From Pigmentiphaga sp. H8 (GTDB lineage: Bacteria > Pseudomonadota > Gammaproteobacteria > Burkholderiales > Burkholderiaceae_B), in the NCBI RefSeq assembly GCF_003854895.1, contig NZ_CP033966.1, positions 5,456,001 through 5,520,000 of the forward strand: DNA of 64,000 nt, in the 5' to 3' direction. Under the pieces are notes generated by a model, which searched no databases, was not told the origin of the DNA, and saw only the letters and a program-made list of their open reading frames with translations. Of the stretch, positions 1-8,276 are shown one piece after another. The position numbers were made by a program, and so were the translations under genes. Every line of letters starts with the position of its first letter. Position 1 is the stretch's first letter.

Positions 1-180
1 CTAGGGGCGCGGCGCGGGCTTGCCTACTGCCTGCGCCGGCAAGACTGCAATGCGTCCATGCGCATAACGTGGGCGCTATATCCCCGGCGCGCAGGCAGAA
101 ATGCCGCGCGGGTACACCGCGCGGGCGGCGCGGGCCGGAATAATGGACCGCATCGCCAACGCATTCCGGAGACACCACCG

Positions 181-1221
181 ATGGACGACGCGCACGACCG
201 GACCCCGTCCGACCCTGGCCGCATGAGGATAGGCGTCGCGGGCGCGGGCGCGATAGGCGGCTTCCTGGCCGCGCGCCTGGCCCTGGCGGGCAACGACGTC
301 AGCGTGCTGGCGCGCGGCGCCACGCTGCGCGCGCTGGACGAATACGGCATCCGGCTGGACAGTGGCGGCACGCGCTCGGCCGCCCGCGTCCGCGCCAGCG
401 ACGATCCCGGACGGCTGGGCCCGCAGGACCTGCTGATCCTGGCGGTCAAGTCGCCGTCGCTGCCCGGGCTGGCCGACCGCCTGGGCCCCATGATCGGGCC
501 GGACACCCTGGTGCTGCCCGCGTTGAACGGCGTGCCGTGGTGGTTCTTCCAATCGGGCGACGGCCCCCTGGCGGGCCACCGGCTGCGCGCCGTGGATCCC
601 GACGGCCGGCTCGAACGCGCCATTCCCGCGGACCGCGTCCTGGGTTTCGTGGTGTTCCCGTCCAGCTCCAGCCCCGAGCCCGGCGTGGTCGCCCACGCCT
701 CGGGGTCGCGGCTGGTGGTGGGCGAACCGGCAGGCGGCGCCAGCCCGCGCGCGCGGCGCGCGGCCGACAGCCTGGCCGGTGCCGGCTTCGAGGCCTCCGC
801 CAGCCCCGACATCCGCCGCATTGTCTGGGAAAAACTGCTGGGCAATGCCTGCTTCAACCCGGTCAGCCTGCTGACGGGCTCGCACACCGACCTCCTGATC
901 GACGACGAACGCGTCAACCGCCTGTTCCAGGCCATGATGCGCGAACTCCTGGCCGTGGGCGACGCGCTGGGCCTGCCGCTGGCCATCGAGCCCCCGGCGC
1001 GGCTGGCGGTCACGCGCAAGCTGGGCCACATCAAGACCTCCATGCTGCAGGACGTGGAAGCGGGCCGCGCGGTGGAACTGGACAGCATCCTGGGTGCCGC
1101 CGTCGAGATCGCCGGCGAACTGGGCGTGCCGGCGCCGCTGCTCGACACCGTCTACGCGCTGGCGCGGGTGCGCGCCGAGCGGCTGGGCCTGTACGCCCCG
1201 CCGTTAACGCCCACGCCATAG
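181..1221 (+). CDS. 2-dehydropantoate 2-reductase family protein (ApbA/PanE-like)
   Basis: This is a 346-residue NADPH-dependent reductase of the ketopantoate reductase family. The Rossmann motif GAGAIG lies at about residues 21-26, and the family signature EKLLGNACFNP, containing the catalytic-type lysine, lies past the middle. I chose the ATG at 181 because GGAG ends nine bases upstream; an in-frame ATG at 223 would give a more typical N-terminus. It is longer than the roughly 300 residues of E. coli PanE. It is followed after 101 bases by a Bug receptor and the LeuCD-like pair, so it may reduce an alpha-keto acid in that pathway rather than serve pantothenate synthesis. The family call is firm; the substrate is not. 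Confidence 0.82.
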   Translation: MDDAHDRTPSDPGRMRIGVAGAGAIGGFLAARLALAGNDVSVLARGATLRALDEYGIRLDSGGTRSAARVRASDDPGRLGPQDLLILAVKSPSLPGLADRLGPMIGPDTLVLPALNGVPWWFFQSGDGPLAGHRLRAVDPDGRLERAIPADRVLGFVVFPSSSSPEPGVVAHASGSRLVVGEPAGGASPRARRAADSLAGAGFEASASPDIRRIVWEKLLGNACFNPVSLLTGSHTDLLIDDERVNRLFQAMMRELLAVGDALGLPLAIEPPARLAVTRKLGHIKTSMLQDVEAGRAVELDSILGAAVEIAGELGVPAPLLDTVYALARVRAERLGLYAPPLTPTP

Positions 1222-1322
1222 CAGCTTTGCACGGCGGCGCCTATCCGGCGGCGAAGCCGGCCCGATACCATGCCCGGACATCGACAAAACAGGCGGCCAC
1301 GTCCGCCACGGAGGAGACTGCC

Positions 1323-2303
1323 ATGCACGCCAGACGCCTTGCGGCATGCCTGATCGCGAGCTGCACCCTGGGACTCTTCACGGCGCCGGCCATGGCGCAG
1401 GGCGCCTCGTGGCCCACGCGGCCGATCCGCTTCATCGTGCCCTTCCCGCCCGGCGGCCCGACCGACACCTATGTGCGCACCATCGCCGGCCCCCTGGGCG
1501 AGGCGCTCAAGCAGACCATCGTCGTCGAGAACCGCGCGGGCGCGGGCGGCTCGATCGGCACGGCCGCCGTGGCCAAGGCGGCGCCGGACGGCTACACCAT
1601 GGGCCTGGGCGCCGGCGGCGCGCTGATGGTCATGCCTCACCTGATGAAGGTCCCCTACTCGGTCACGCAGGACCTGACCTACGTCTCCAGCCTGGCGCAG
1701 GTGCCCGCCGTCATCGCGGTCAACGCCAAGTCCGGCATCACCAACATGGCGCAATTCCTGGAGCGTGCCCGCAGCCATCCCGGCAAGATGAACTACGCCA
1801 GCGCGGGCACCGGCACCATGGTCCACCTGGCCGGCGAACGATTCAAGCGCGAAGCCGGCATCGACATCGTCCACGTTCCCTATGCCGGCGCGGCCCCCGC
1901 CATCACCGACCTCCTGGGCGGACAGGTCGAGTCCATGGTCTCGGACCTGACGCCCATCCTGCCCCATGTGCAGGCGGGCACGGTCCGGGTCCTGGCGGTG
2001 ACCACCGAGAAGCGCACCCCGCTGCTGCCCGATGCGCCCACCCTGGTCGAGCTGGGCTATCCCAAGGTCGTACAGGCGACCGAGTACGGCGTCATCATGC
2101 CGGCCGGCACGCCCGCCGCCATCGTCAACCGCGTCCAGCGCGAACTGGCCACCATCCTGGCCACCCCCGAGGTGCGCAAGGCCTACGAGCAGATGGGCTC
2201 GCTTGCCGTCTCCAGCTCGCCCGAGCAATATCGCAAGAACGTTCTCGGCAGCTATGAATTCTGGGGCCAGTTCATCAAGGAAACCGGCATTTCGCTGAAT
2301 TGA
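1323..2303 (+). CDS. Bug (TctC-like) periplasmic receptor, cluster with LeuCD-like genes
   Basis: This is a 326-residue solute receptor of the Bug/TTT family. A Sec signal peptide ends near AMAQ, followed by the family opening WPTRPIRFIVPFPPGGPTD, whose GG-x-x-D loop contacts the carboxylate, and later by HVPYAGAAPAITDLLGGQ. The start is fixed by GGAGGAG seven bases upstream. The stop lies just before the aconitase-like large subunit (24 bases to its ATG), so the two are probably co-transcribed. The ligand is likely the acid dehydrated by the downstream enzymes; this is inference from position. Confidence 0.9.
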   Translation: MHARRLAACLIASCTLGLFTAPAMAQGASWPTRPIRFIVPFPPGGPTDTYVRTIAGPLGEALKQTIVVENRAGAGGSIGTAAVAKAAPDGYTMGLGAGGALMVMPHLMKVPYSVTQDLTYVSSLAQVPAVIAVNAKSGITNMAQFLERARSHPGKMNYASAGTGTMVHLAGERFKREAGIDIVHVPYAGAAPAITDLLGGQVESMVSDLTPILPHVQAGTVRVLAVTTEKRTPLLPDAPTLVELGYPKVVQATEYGVIMPAGTPAAIVNRVQRELATILATPEVRKAYEQMGSLAVSSSPEQYRKNVLGSYEFWGQFIKETGISLN

Positions 2304-2326
2304 TCCAAACCACGGGAAACCCTGCC

Positions 2327-3613
2327 ATGCCTGCCTCCAGCGGCCAGACCATCGCCCAGAAAATCCTGGCCCGCACCGCGGGCCGCGAGACCGTGGCGCC
2401 GGGCGAGTACGTCAACTGCGTGCCGGACCACGTCGTCACCCAGGAGATGGTCTGGCCCATGCACAAGCGCAACCTGGAGAAGATCGGCGCGACCGCGTTC
2501 GCCCGGCCCGAGAAGGCCATCATCGTCATCGACCATACGCCGGCGGCCGCCACCGGTTCGCCGCACGCCGCGACGCACCACATGCTCAAGCAGCTGACGC
2601 GCGACTTCGGCATCGACAACTTCTACGGCCCCAACACCGGGCTGCGCCACCTGGTGCTGGTCGAACGCGGCTTTGCCCGGCCCGGGTCCCTGGTGTTCTC
2701 GGACGAAGGCAACATCGCCTCGATCGGCGCGGTGGGCGCGCTGAACATCCCCATGTCCACCGACGTGCTGGCGCCGCTGCTGAACGACCGGCACTGGGTG
2801 TGCGTGCCGCGCACGGTGCGCATCGAACTGGTGGGCAGCCTGCCCTTCGGCGTGACCGGACGCGACCTGGTCCAGGCCATCATCCGCGACCACGAGGAAC
2901 AGGGCACCTTCCTGCAATGCTGCGTGGAGTACGGCGGGCCGGCGCTGGCGGAGCTGAGCCTGGACGACAGGCAGGCCATCCTGGCCTCGACCTTCCACAC
3001 GGGATCGGACACCGCCATCATGGACGTCGATGCGCGCGCGCTCGAGTATGTGGACGAACACGCGGACGGCCGGCCCTACCAGGTGGTGCGCAGCGATCCG
3101 GACGCCGACTACGCGGCGGTGCTGACCTACGACCTGTCGCGGTTGACGCCCATGGTGACCGTGCCGCCCACGCAAAGCGGCGCGGTCGACGTCGCGCGGG
3201 TGGCGGGCCGGCGCATCGACCAGGCCGCCGTCGGATCCTGCGCCAACAATCGGCTGGAAGACATGCGGGCGGCGGCCGCCGTGCTGCGCGGCCGCCGGAT
3301 CGCCCCGCACGTCACGATGTACATCTCGCCGGGCAGCCAGAACGTCTACGCCGCGGCGGCGCGCGAAGGTTTGCTGGAGGTGTTCGCCGAAGCCGGCGCC
3401 ACCGTGCTGTCGCCCGGCTGCAATACCTGTTGGGGCTACCTGGGCGTGCTGAGCGGCGAGGACGTCTCCATCACCACCCACCAGTTCAACTACCAGGGCC
3501 GCAACGGCAGCACCCAGGCCGCGGTCCACCTCGCCTCGCCCTATACGGTGGCGGCCTCGGCCGTGGCCGGCGAGATCGCGGACCCCCGCCCGCTGCTGGC
3601 GGGCAGGCTTTGA
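2327..3613 (+). CDS. Aconitase/LeuC-like hydratase large subunit with altered active-site motifs
   Basis: This 428-residue protein has the length and fold signature of 3-isopropylmalate dehydratase large subunits (PRTVRIELVGSLPFGVTGRDL, GSC, PGCNTC). The three presumed 4Fe-4S cysteines, C305, C365 and C368, are kept. Positions that are nearly invariant in the family differ: the DSHT motif reads DEGN at 126-129, GSCTNGR reads GSCANNR, and the SNRNF-type motif near residue 385 reads THQFNY. A cluster probably forms, but the chemistry or substrate should differ from leucine biosynthesis. I chose the ATG at 2327 (GGGAAA upstream); a TTG nine codons earlier overlaps the preceding stop. It forms a pair with the small subunit 13 bases downstream. 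Confidence 0.8.
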   Translation: MPASSGQTIAQKILARTAGRETVAPGEYVNCVPDHVVTQEMVWPMHKRNLEKIGATAFARPEKAIIVIDHTPAAATGSPHAATHHMLKQLTRDFGIDNFYGPNTGLRHLVLVERGFARPGSLVFSDEGNIASIGAVGALNIPMSTDVLAPLLNDRHWVCVPRTVRIELVGSLPFGVTGRDLVQAIIRDHEEQGTFLQCCVEYGGPALAELSLDDRQAILASTFHTGSDTAIMDVDARALEYVDEHADGRPYQVVRSDPDADYAAVLTYDLSRLTPMVTVPPTQSGAVDVARVAGRRIDQAAVGSCANNRLEDMRAAAAVLRGRRIAPHVTMYISPGSQNVYAAAAREGLLEVFAEAGATVLSPGCNTCWGYLGVLSGEDVSITTHQFNYQGRNGSTQAAVHLASPYTVAASAVAGEIADPRPLLAGRL

Positions 3614-3626
3614 GGAGCGGCACGAC

Positions 3627-4163
3627 ATGAACGAAGCATCCTCCGTGCGCACCCTGCGGGGCCGGGTCTGGAAATTCGGCGACCAGGTCTGCGGCGACGA
3701 CGGCATCATCGAATTCGCCGCGGTGCGGGACGGCTTCGGCAAGCCGTTCGACCTGGACGCGCTGCGGCAGATGTGCTTTCGCCAGGTGCGGCCCGAGTTC
3801 CCGTCGGAAGTCCAGCCGGGCGACATCGTGGTGGGTGGCAGGAACTTCGCGCATCACAACCACGTGGAAGTCAGCGTCGCCATCAAGGCCTCGGGCATCG
3901 CGGCGGTGCTGGTGGAGTCCTGCGAATCGGGCTTCATCCGGCGGGCGCTCAGCCAGGGGCTGCCGATACTGCTCGTTCCCGGCATCACGCGGGCCGTGGC
4001 CGATGGCGACGTGATCGGCGTCACGCCGGCCACCGGCGCGATCGAACTGGCCGATGGCCGCGTCCTCCCGTCGCCGCCGTTCTCGCCGCAGATGGTGCGG
4101 ATCTGGGAAAACGGCGGACTGATCAACGCGCTGGCGGGCGAGTTCGCGGCGGCCCGGACCTAG
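3627..4163 (+). CDS. Aconitase/LeuD-like hydratase small subunit, altered swivel motif
   Basis: This 178-residue protein matches the LeuD swivel domain: GRVWKFGD at 12-19, PGDIVVGGRNF at 64-74, IKASGIAAVLVES at 86-98 and GLPILLVPG. The family motif GSSREH, which supplies substrate-binding Ser and Arg in aconitases, is replaced by AHHNHVEV at about 75-82, and the DTD-x-IIP motif reads CGDDGIIEF. Both subunits have therefore lost matching active-site elements. Its stop overlaps the stop of the convergent GST gene by a few bases. The subunit call is firm; the reaction is unknown, with 2,3-dimethylmalate dehydratase-like activity one possibility. Confidence 0.78.
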   Translation: MNEASSVRTLRGRVWKFGDQVCGDDGIIEFAAVRDGFGKPFDLDALRQMCFRQVRPEFPSEVQPGDIVVGGRNFAHHNHVEVSVAIKASGIAAVLVESCESGFIRRALSQGLPILLVPGITRAVADGDVIGVTPATGAIELADGRVLPSPPFSPQMVRIWENGGLINALAGEFAAART

Positions 4164-4792
4164 GCGGGTTTTTGCAGGCGCGGATCGAACTGCACGGTCC
4201 GGCGCAGCGATTCGCGCTCGGCCATGCGGTCGGCCCAGGCCGACAGACGCGGCCGCGTGGTGCGCCATTGCAGGTCGGCGAAGCGGAAATCGGCATGGCC
4301 GACCCCGACCGCCACGCCCAGGTGGCCGATGTCGAACTCGCGGCGGTCCAGCTCGTCCACCGTGGCTTCGAGCGCGTCCAGCGTGGCCAGGGTCTTGGCG
4401 TGGTACGAGGACAGGTGCGCCGGCGACTGGAGCGCCGGGTCGCGGCCGCGCTCGTTGTTCCACAGGATCAGGATGTCGGTCAGTCCGTTGCCCAGCGCGT
4501 GCCAGCGCAGCGCTTCCAGGCGCTGGTCGAACCCCTGGGGAAACAGCCGCCCCTTGCGGCTGTGGTGGTCCAGGTATTCGCAGATGACCAGCGAGTCGTA
4601 CAGGGCCACGCCCTCGTCCGTCACCAGGGTGGGGATCTTGCCCAGCGGGTTGTCCCGCTCCACGTCGGCGTTCACGGTCGACAGCGAAACGGTGGACAAC
4701 CGGGTCTGGATGGACGCGTCCAGTCCGGTCTCGATGGCCGCGGCCATGACCTTGCGCACGTAGGGCGAGCGGGTGGACCAATGCAGCTTCAT
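4160..4792 (-). CDS. Glutathione S-transferase family protein
   Basis: This 210-residue protein has the thioredoxin-fold N-terminal domain of GSTs: MKLHWSTRSPYVRKV with the SPY glutathione-site region, NPLGKIPTLV with the cis-proline, and DSLVICEYLD, followed by an all-helical C-terminal domain. I chose the ATG at 4792 because it starts directly at the first strand and has GGAAAG upstream; an ATG seven codons earlier is less likely. It lies between two hydratase modules on the opposite strand, so it is not part of their operon. The substrate cannot be read from the sequence. Confidence 0.88.
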   Translation of the reverse strand: MKLHWSTRSPYVRKVMAAAIETGLDASIQTRLSTVSLSTVNADVERDNPLGKIPTLVTDEGVALYDSLVICEYLDHHSRKGRLFPQGFDQRLEALRWHALGNGLTDILILWNNERGRDPALQSPAHLSSYHAKTLATLDALEATVDELDRREFDIGHLGVAVGVGHADFRFADLQWRTTRPRLSAWADRMAERESLRRTVQFDPRLQKPA

Positions 4793-4963
4793 GCGCGCTT
4801 TCCGTCGAAACATTCCATATGGCGGCCAGTATATCCACCCGGGCGTGGGCGAGCGTCCGCAAAGCAGCTGTGACGGCCGGGTGATAGCAGCGGACGGGCC
4901 GCGTCGCTATAGTCCATGGATGCCTAGGAACGCGCGCGCCCGGACGCGCCACAGGGGAGACAG

Positions 4964-5833
4964 ATGGCCATCAGCTACGACCTCGTGCGGTCGGTCAGCG
5001 CCCAGCTCTACGAACGCGCGCTGAAGAAGATACCCGAGGACACCAAGGAAGCGCTGCGCGCGGCCGAGCGCGGCGAACACAACGAGGTCGCGCGCGGCAC
5101 GCTGCGCATCATGCTGCAAAGCGCCGACGCCGCCGAGGCCCGCCAGCACTTCGTCTGTTCCGACTCCGGCGTGCCGGTGTATTTCGTCGGCATCGGCACC
5201 GGCGCCCGGCTGGAGGGCGACATCAAGCGCGCCTTCGCCGACGGCTTCGACGACCTGGTCGCCACCATCCAGCCGCCGCTGCTGGCCCACGTGACCAATC
5301 CGCTTACCAACGAGCGCGGCTACAAGGGCAAGGACATGCCCATCGTGACCTTCGACCTGATCGACGGCGCCGACTACGTGGACATCACCTGTTCGCCGAA
5401 GGCGCTGGGCTCGGGCCGCTGGGCCGCGCTGGAGATCTTCACCTTCCCCAGCCTGGAGACCATCGAGCGCTACGTGATGGAGGTCATCCTGAAGGCGGGA
5501 TCGCAGCATTGCCCGCCCGTGGTGATCGGCGTGGGCATAGGCGGCACCTTCGACTATGCCGCCAAGCTGGCCAAGCAGGCGACGCTGCGGCCCATCGGCA
5601 CGGTCAATCCCGAACCCACGCTGGCCGCGATGGAAGGCCGCTTGAAGGAAGCCGCCAACGCGACGGGTTTCGGTCCCATGGGCACGGGCGGCGACAGCAC
5701 GGCGATGGCCGTGCACGTGGACTACGCCTCGGGCCACGGCTTCACGCCGGTGGCGGTGTGCTTCAACTGCTGGATCAACCGGCGCACCCGCGCCCGCATC
5801 CATGATTCGGGCCGGGTGGAGATCATCGAATGA
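4964..5833 (+). CDS. Class I fumarase / tartrate dehydratase-type alpha subunit
   Basis: This 289-residue protein is the N-terminal (iron-sulfur) half of two-subunit class I hydro-lyases. Presumed cluster cysteines are C65 in FVCSDSG, C183 in HCPPVVIGVGIGGTFD and C269 in CFNCWINRR, matching the C-x-DTG, CPP and C-terminal cysteines of the family. Differences from standard fumarases include CSDSG for CQDTG and CSPKALGSGRW where PKGGGSE is usual, so the substrate may be another hydroxy-dicarboxylate such as tartrate. GGGGAGA precedes the ATG. The beta subunit follows after 28 bases. Confidence 0.83.
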   Translation: MAISYDLVRSVSAQLYERALKKIPEDTKEALRAAERGEHNEVARGTLRIMLQSADAAEARQHFVCSDSGVPVYFVGIGTGARLEGDIKRAFADGFDDLVATIQPPLLAHVTNPLTNERGYKGKDMPIVTFDLIDGADYVDITCSPKALGSGRWAALEIFTFPSLETIERYVMEVILKAGSQHCPPVVIGVGIGGTFDYAAKLAKQATLRPIGTVNPEPTLAAMEGRLKEAANATGFGPMGTGGDSTAMAVHVDYASGHGFTPVAVCFNCWINRRTRARIHDSGRVEIIE

Positions 5834-5861
5834 CCCGCCGCCATGACGAGGACGCGACATC

Positions 5862-6488
5862 GTGAGCACCGTACACGAACTTGAATTGCCGCTGAGCGAG
5901 GAGGCGGTCCGGTCGCTGCGCGTGGGCGACCAGGTCCGGCTGCATGGCGAGGTCGTGCTGTGCGCGGGCATGACCACGCATGAACGGCTGACCGCCCTGC
6001 TCGACCGTGGCGAGGCGCCGCCCATCGACCTGAAGGGTGCCGCGCTGCTGCATCTGGGCAGCTATAGCCGGGAGGTCGATGGCCGGTTCGAGGTGCTGTA
6101 CCTGAACCCCACGACCAGTACGCGATTCAACGGGTTCATGCCCGGGCTGATACGTGGGCTGGGGCTGCGGGTGGCGGGGGGCAAGGGTGGACTGGACGCC
6201 CGCAGCGTCGAAGCGATGCGCGAGGAGGGGTGCGTCTACCTGTCGTTCCTGGGGGGTGGATGCACGCTGCTTTCCGAGGCGATACGGGAGGTGGTGGCGG
6301 TGCACTGGAACGATCTGGTGCACCACTACCGGCTGGTGAAGCTGCGGGTGGACGGGCTGGGCCCCGCCACGGTCGGGATCGATGCGCAAGGCAACAGCCT
6401 TTACGGCGATCTGGCGGAGACGGCTCGGGAGCGGTTGCCCGAGATACTTGCCCGCCTGGATGAGCGGCGGAGTTCCGCGCAGGGTTGA
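5862..6488 (+). CDS. Class I fumarase / tartrate dehydratase-type beta subunit
   Basis: This 208-residue partner subunit begins with GTG; an ATG is absent at the right place and GAGGAC lies about eight bases upstream. The family core is visible: LHGEVVLCAGMTTHERL, NPTTSTRFNGFMPGLI (GPTTS-R-M in fumarases), VAGGKGGL and VYLSFLGGGCTLL. The Gly-to-Asn and Met-to-Phe changes in the substrate loop again suggest a substrate other than fumarate. It ends three bases before the stop of the convergent flavin reductase. Co-transcription with the alpha subunit is very likely. Confidence 0.82.
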   Translation: MSTVHELELPLSEEAVRSLRVGDQVRLHGEVVLCAGMTTHERLTALLDRGEAPPIDLKGAALLHLGSYSREVDGRFEVLYLNPTTSTRFNGFMPGLIRGLGLRVAGGKGGLDARSVEAMREEGCVYLSFLGGGCTLLSEAIREVVAVHWNDLVHHYRLVKLRVDGLGPATVGIDAQGNSLYGDLAETARERLPEILARLDERRSSAQG

Positions 6489-6491
6489 GTT

Positions 6492-7139
6492 CTAAGGTTT
6501 GGAGCTGGGGCCGGGTTCCGCGCCAGGCTGGCGCTGAAGCATGGGCCGGTGAAAGATCTCGCCCAGCGCGGCATAGAAGGGCCCGCCCAGGCGGGCGACG
6601 GGGCGCATCGCGGCGCTGTTGACGCGACGGCCGTCGTAGATGTCAGGGGACAGGTGGAAGGCGACGACCTGGCCGATGTACAGGGTGTTGTAGCCCTCGC
6701 CCAGCGTGATGGCCTGGTCCAGGCGGCATTCCATCTGCACGGGGGTCGAGGCGATGCGGGGCGGCTGGACGTGGTGGCTGGGCAAGAGCGGGATGCCCAG
6801 GGCCTCGGGTTCGCTGATCTCGGGCGGGTACTCGGCGGCGCTGGCGTGCATGGTCTCCAGGTCGGCCTCGGTCGAGACGTTGACGACGAATTCGCCCGTT
6901 TCGACGATGTTGCGCGCGGTGTCCTTCAGGTCGCCGTCCAGCGTCGAGATGTTGACCGCCAGCATGGGCGGGCGGGTGGCGACGTAGTTGTAGGAGCTGA
7001 ATGGCGCGGCGTTGACGCGGCCGTTGCGGTCCTGCGTGGTGATCCAGGCCACGGGGCGCGGCACCACGCAGCCGACGACGAGGCGATAGGCATCGGCCGG
7101 GTCCAGGCCCTGGCCGTCGACACGTATGAATTCCTTCAT
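6492..7139 (-). CDS. Flavin reductase family protein (FMN-binding split barrel)
   Basis: This 215-residue protein carries the flavin reductase-like split-barrel pattern: VVPRPVAWITTQDRNGRVNAAPFSSYNYVATRPPMLAVNIS near the N-terminus and TARNIVETGEFVVNVS further on. It should bind FMN and either reduce free flavin or act as an oxidoreductase. GGAGAAC directly precedes the ATG. It is the last gene of the MaoC-HpcH-CaiB-Bug-Bug operon, 16 bases after a Bug gene. No partner monooxygenase adjoins it, so its role in that pathway is unclear. Confidence 0.87.
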   Translation of the reverse strand: MKEFIRVDGQGLDPADAYRLVVGCVVPRPVAWITTQDRNGRVNAAPFSSYNYVATRPPMLAVNISTLDGDLKDTARNIVETGEFVVNVSTEADLETMHASAAEYPPEISEPEALGIPLLPSHHVQPPRIASTPVQMECRLDQAITLGEGYNTLYIGQVVAFHLSPDIYDGRRVNSAAMRPVARLGGPFYAALGEIFHRPMLQRQPGAEPGPSSKP

Positions 7140-7155
7140 GTTCTCCGGTTCCGAT

Positions 7156-8145
7156 TCATTTCGCCAGCATGTCCAGCGCGCCCAGCAGCTCGGTCATCGC
7201 CGTCTTGTCCTTCCGGGCGAAGGCGGTGACTTCGCTCGGCGTCATGTTGTCGATGCTGCCGTCCTGCTGCGCCAGGAAGCGCTGGTGTTCCGGCTCGGCG
7301 TTGATCGCCGTCAGCGCCGCGCTGAGTTTCTCGATGATAGCCGGGGGCGTGCCGCGCGGGGCGGCCAGGGCGTACCAGGTGGAGACTTCGTTCCAGTTCT
7401 TGACGCCGGCCTCGGCCATGGTGGGCACCTCGGGCAGCAGCGAGGACCGCTTGGCCCCGCTATAGGCGATGGCCTTGAGGCGGCCGTCCTTGACGAAGGG
7501 CAGCACGGGCGAGGCGCTCAGCATGCCCAGCTCGACCTGGCCGCCGATCAGGTCCTGCAGGGCCGGGGCGGCGCCCTTGTAGGGAACGTGGGTGATTTCT
7601 ATGTTGGCGCGCCGGCGCAGCAGTTCGCCGGCCAGGTGGGTCGGGCCGCCGGTGCCGGCCGACGCGAAGTTGAGCTTGCCGGGCTGCTTGCGCGCGCGGT
7701 CGAGCAGGTCCTGCAGGGTGTTGATGCCGAGCTTGGCGTTGGCCACCAGGACCACGGGCTGGTTGGCGACCAGCCCGATCAGGTCGAAATCCTTCAGGCC
7801 GTCGTAGGTCGCGCGCTCGATCAGCGGACCGACCACCATGCCGGGCGAGGTGCCCATCAGCAGGGTGTAGCCGTCGGGCTTGGCCCGCGCCACGTAGCCG
7901 GTGCCGACCATGGCGCCGCTGCCGGCCTTGTTCTCGACCACCACGGGCTGGCCCAGGCGGTCCTTCAACCGGGACGCCAGCTCCCGGGCCAGGGTGTCGG
8001 CGGGGCCGCCGGGCGCGTAAGGGTTGATCAGGGTGACCGGCCGGCTGGGATAGCCGGACTGGGCGTGGGCGGCGGGCAGCAGCAGGGCCGTGGCCGCCAG
8101 GCCGCCGAGCAGGATGGCGAGTGCGCGTTTCAAGGTCGTCTCCAT
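7156..8145 (-). CDS. Bug receptor, second copy in the CoA-transferase operon
   Basis: This 329-residue receptor has a signal peptide ending near AHAQ, then YPSRPVTLINPYAPGGPADTL and later THVPYKGAAPALQDLIGGQ. The annotated ATG at 8145 lacks a good ribosome site; a TTG four codons in, at 8133, has GGAGAC just upstream and may be the true start, giving a standard signal peptide beginning MKRALAIL. It lies 131 bases after the first Bug gene of the same operon. Two different receptors in one operon suggest two related ligands. Confidence 0.9.
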   Translation of the reverse strand: METTLKRALAILLGGLAATALLLPAAHAQSGYPSRPVTLINPYAPGGPADTLARELASRLKDRLGQPVVVENKAGSGAMVGTGYVARAKPDGYTLLMGTSPGMVVGPLIERATYDGLKDFDLIGLVANQPVVLVANAKLGINTLQDLLDRARKQPGKLNFASAGTGGPTHLAGELLRRRANIEITHVPYKGAAPALQDLIGGQVELGMLSASPVLPFVKDGRLKAIAYSGAKRSSLLPEVPTMAEAGVKNWNEVSTWYALAAPRGTPPAIIEKLSAALTAINAEPEHQRFLAQQDGSIDNMTPSEVTAFARKDKTAMTELLGALDMLAK

Positions 8146-8276
8146 GGCTTATGGTTATCCGCCATCCGGCCGTATCCGGCCATGGCGCTGCGACCCACTA
8201 TAGAAGCGCGCCCTTCCCCGTCCCAGGACCGGGGAAGGCAAAGCTGATATGTGCGGCGGCGCAACCGCCGCCGCCG

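Noticed and set aside
1..180. Possible end of an upstream gene (TAG at 2-4)
   Set aside because: Too little sequence is available to support a reading frame; the rest of the stretch only holds the ribosome site of the reductase gene.
24..1148. Long minus-strand frame over the reductase gene
   Set aside because: Ser/Arg/Pro-rich shadow product, no ribosome site; the plus-strand gene has clear family motifs.
2327..4163. Assignment as leuC/leuD of leucine biosynthesis
   Set aside because: Active-site motifs differ in both subunits and the neighbours are catabolic; a biosynthetic name would mislead.
8212..8238. Nine-bp GC-rich hairpin between two Bug genes as a terminator
   Set aside because: It lies inside an apparent operon and has no T-run on the minus strand; it may affect mRNA stability but is not a convincing terminator.
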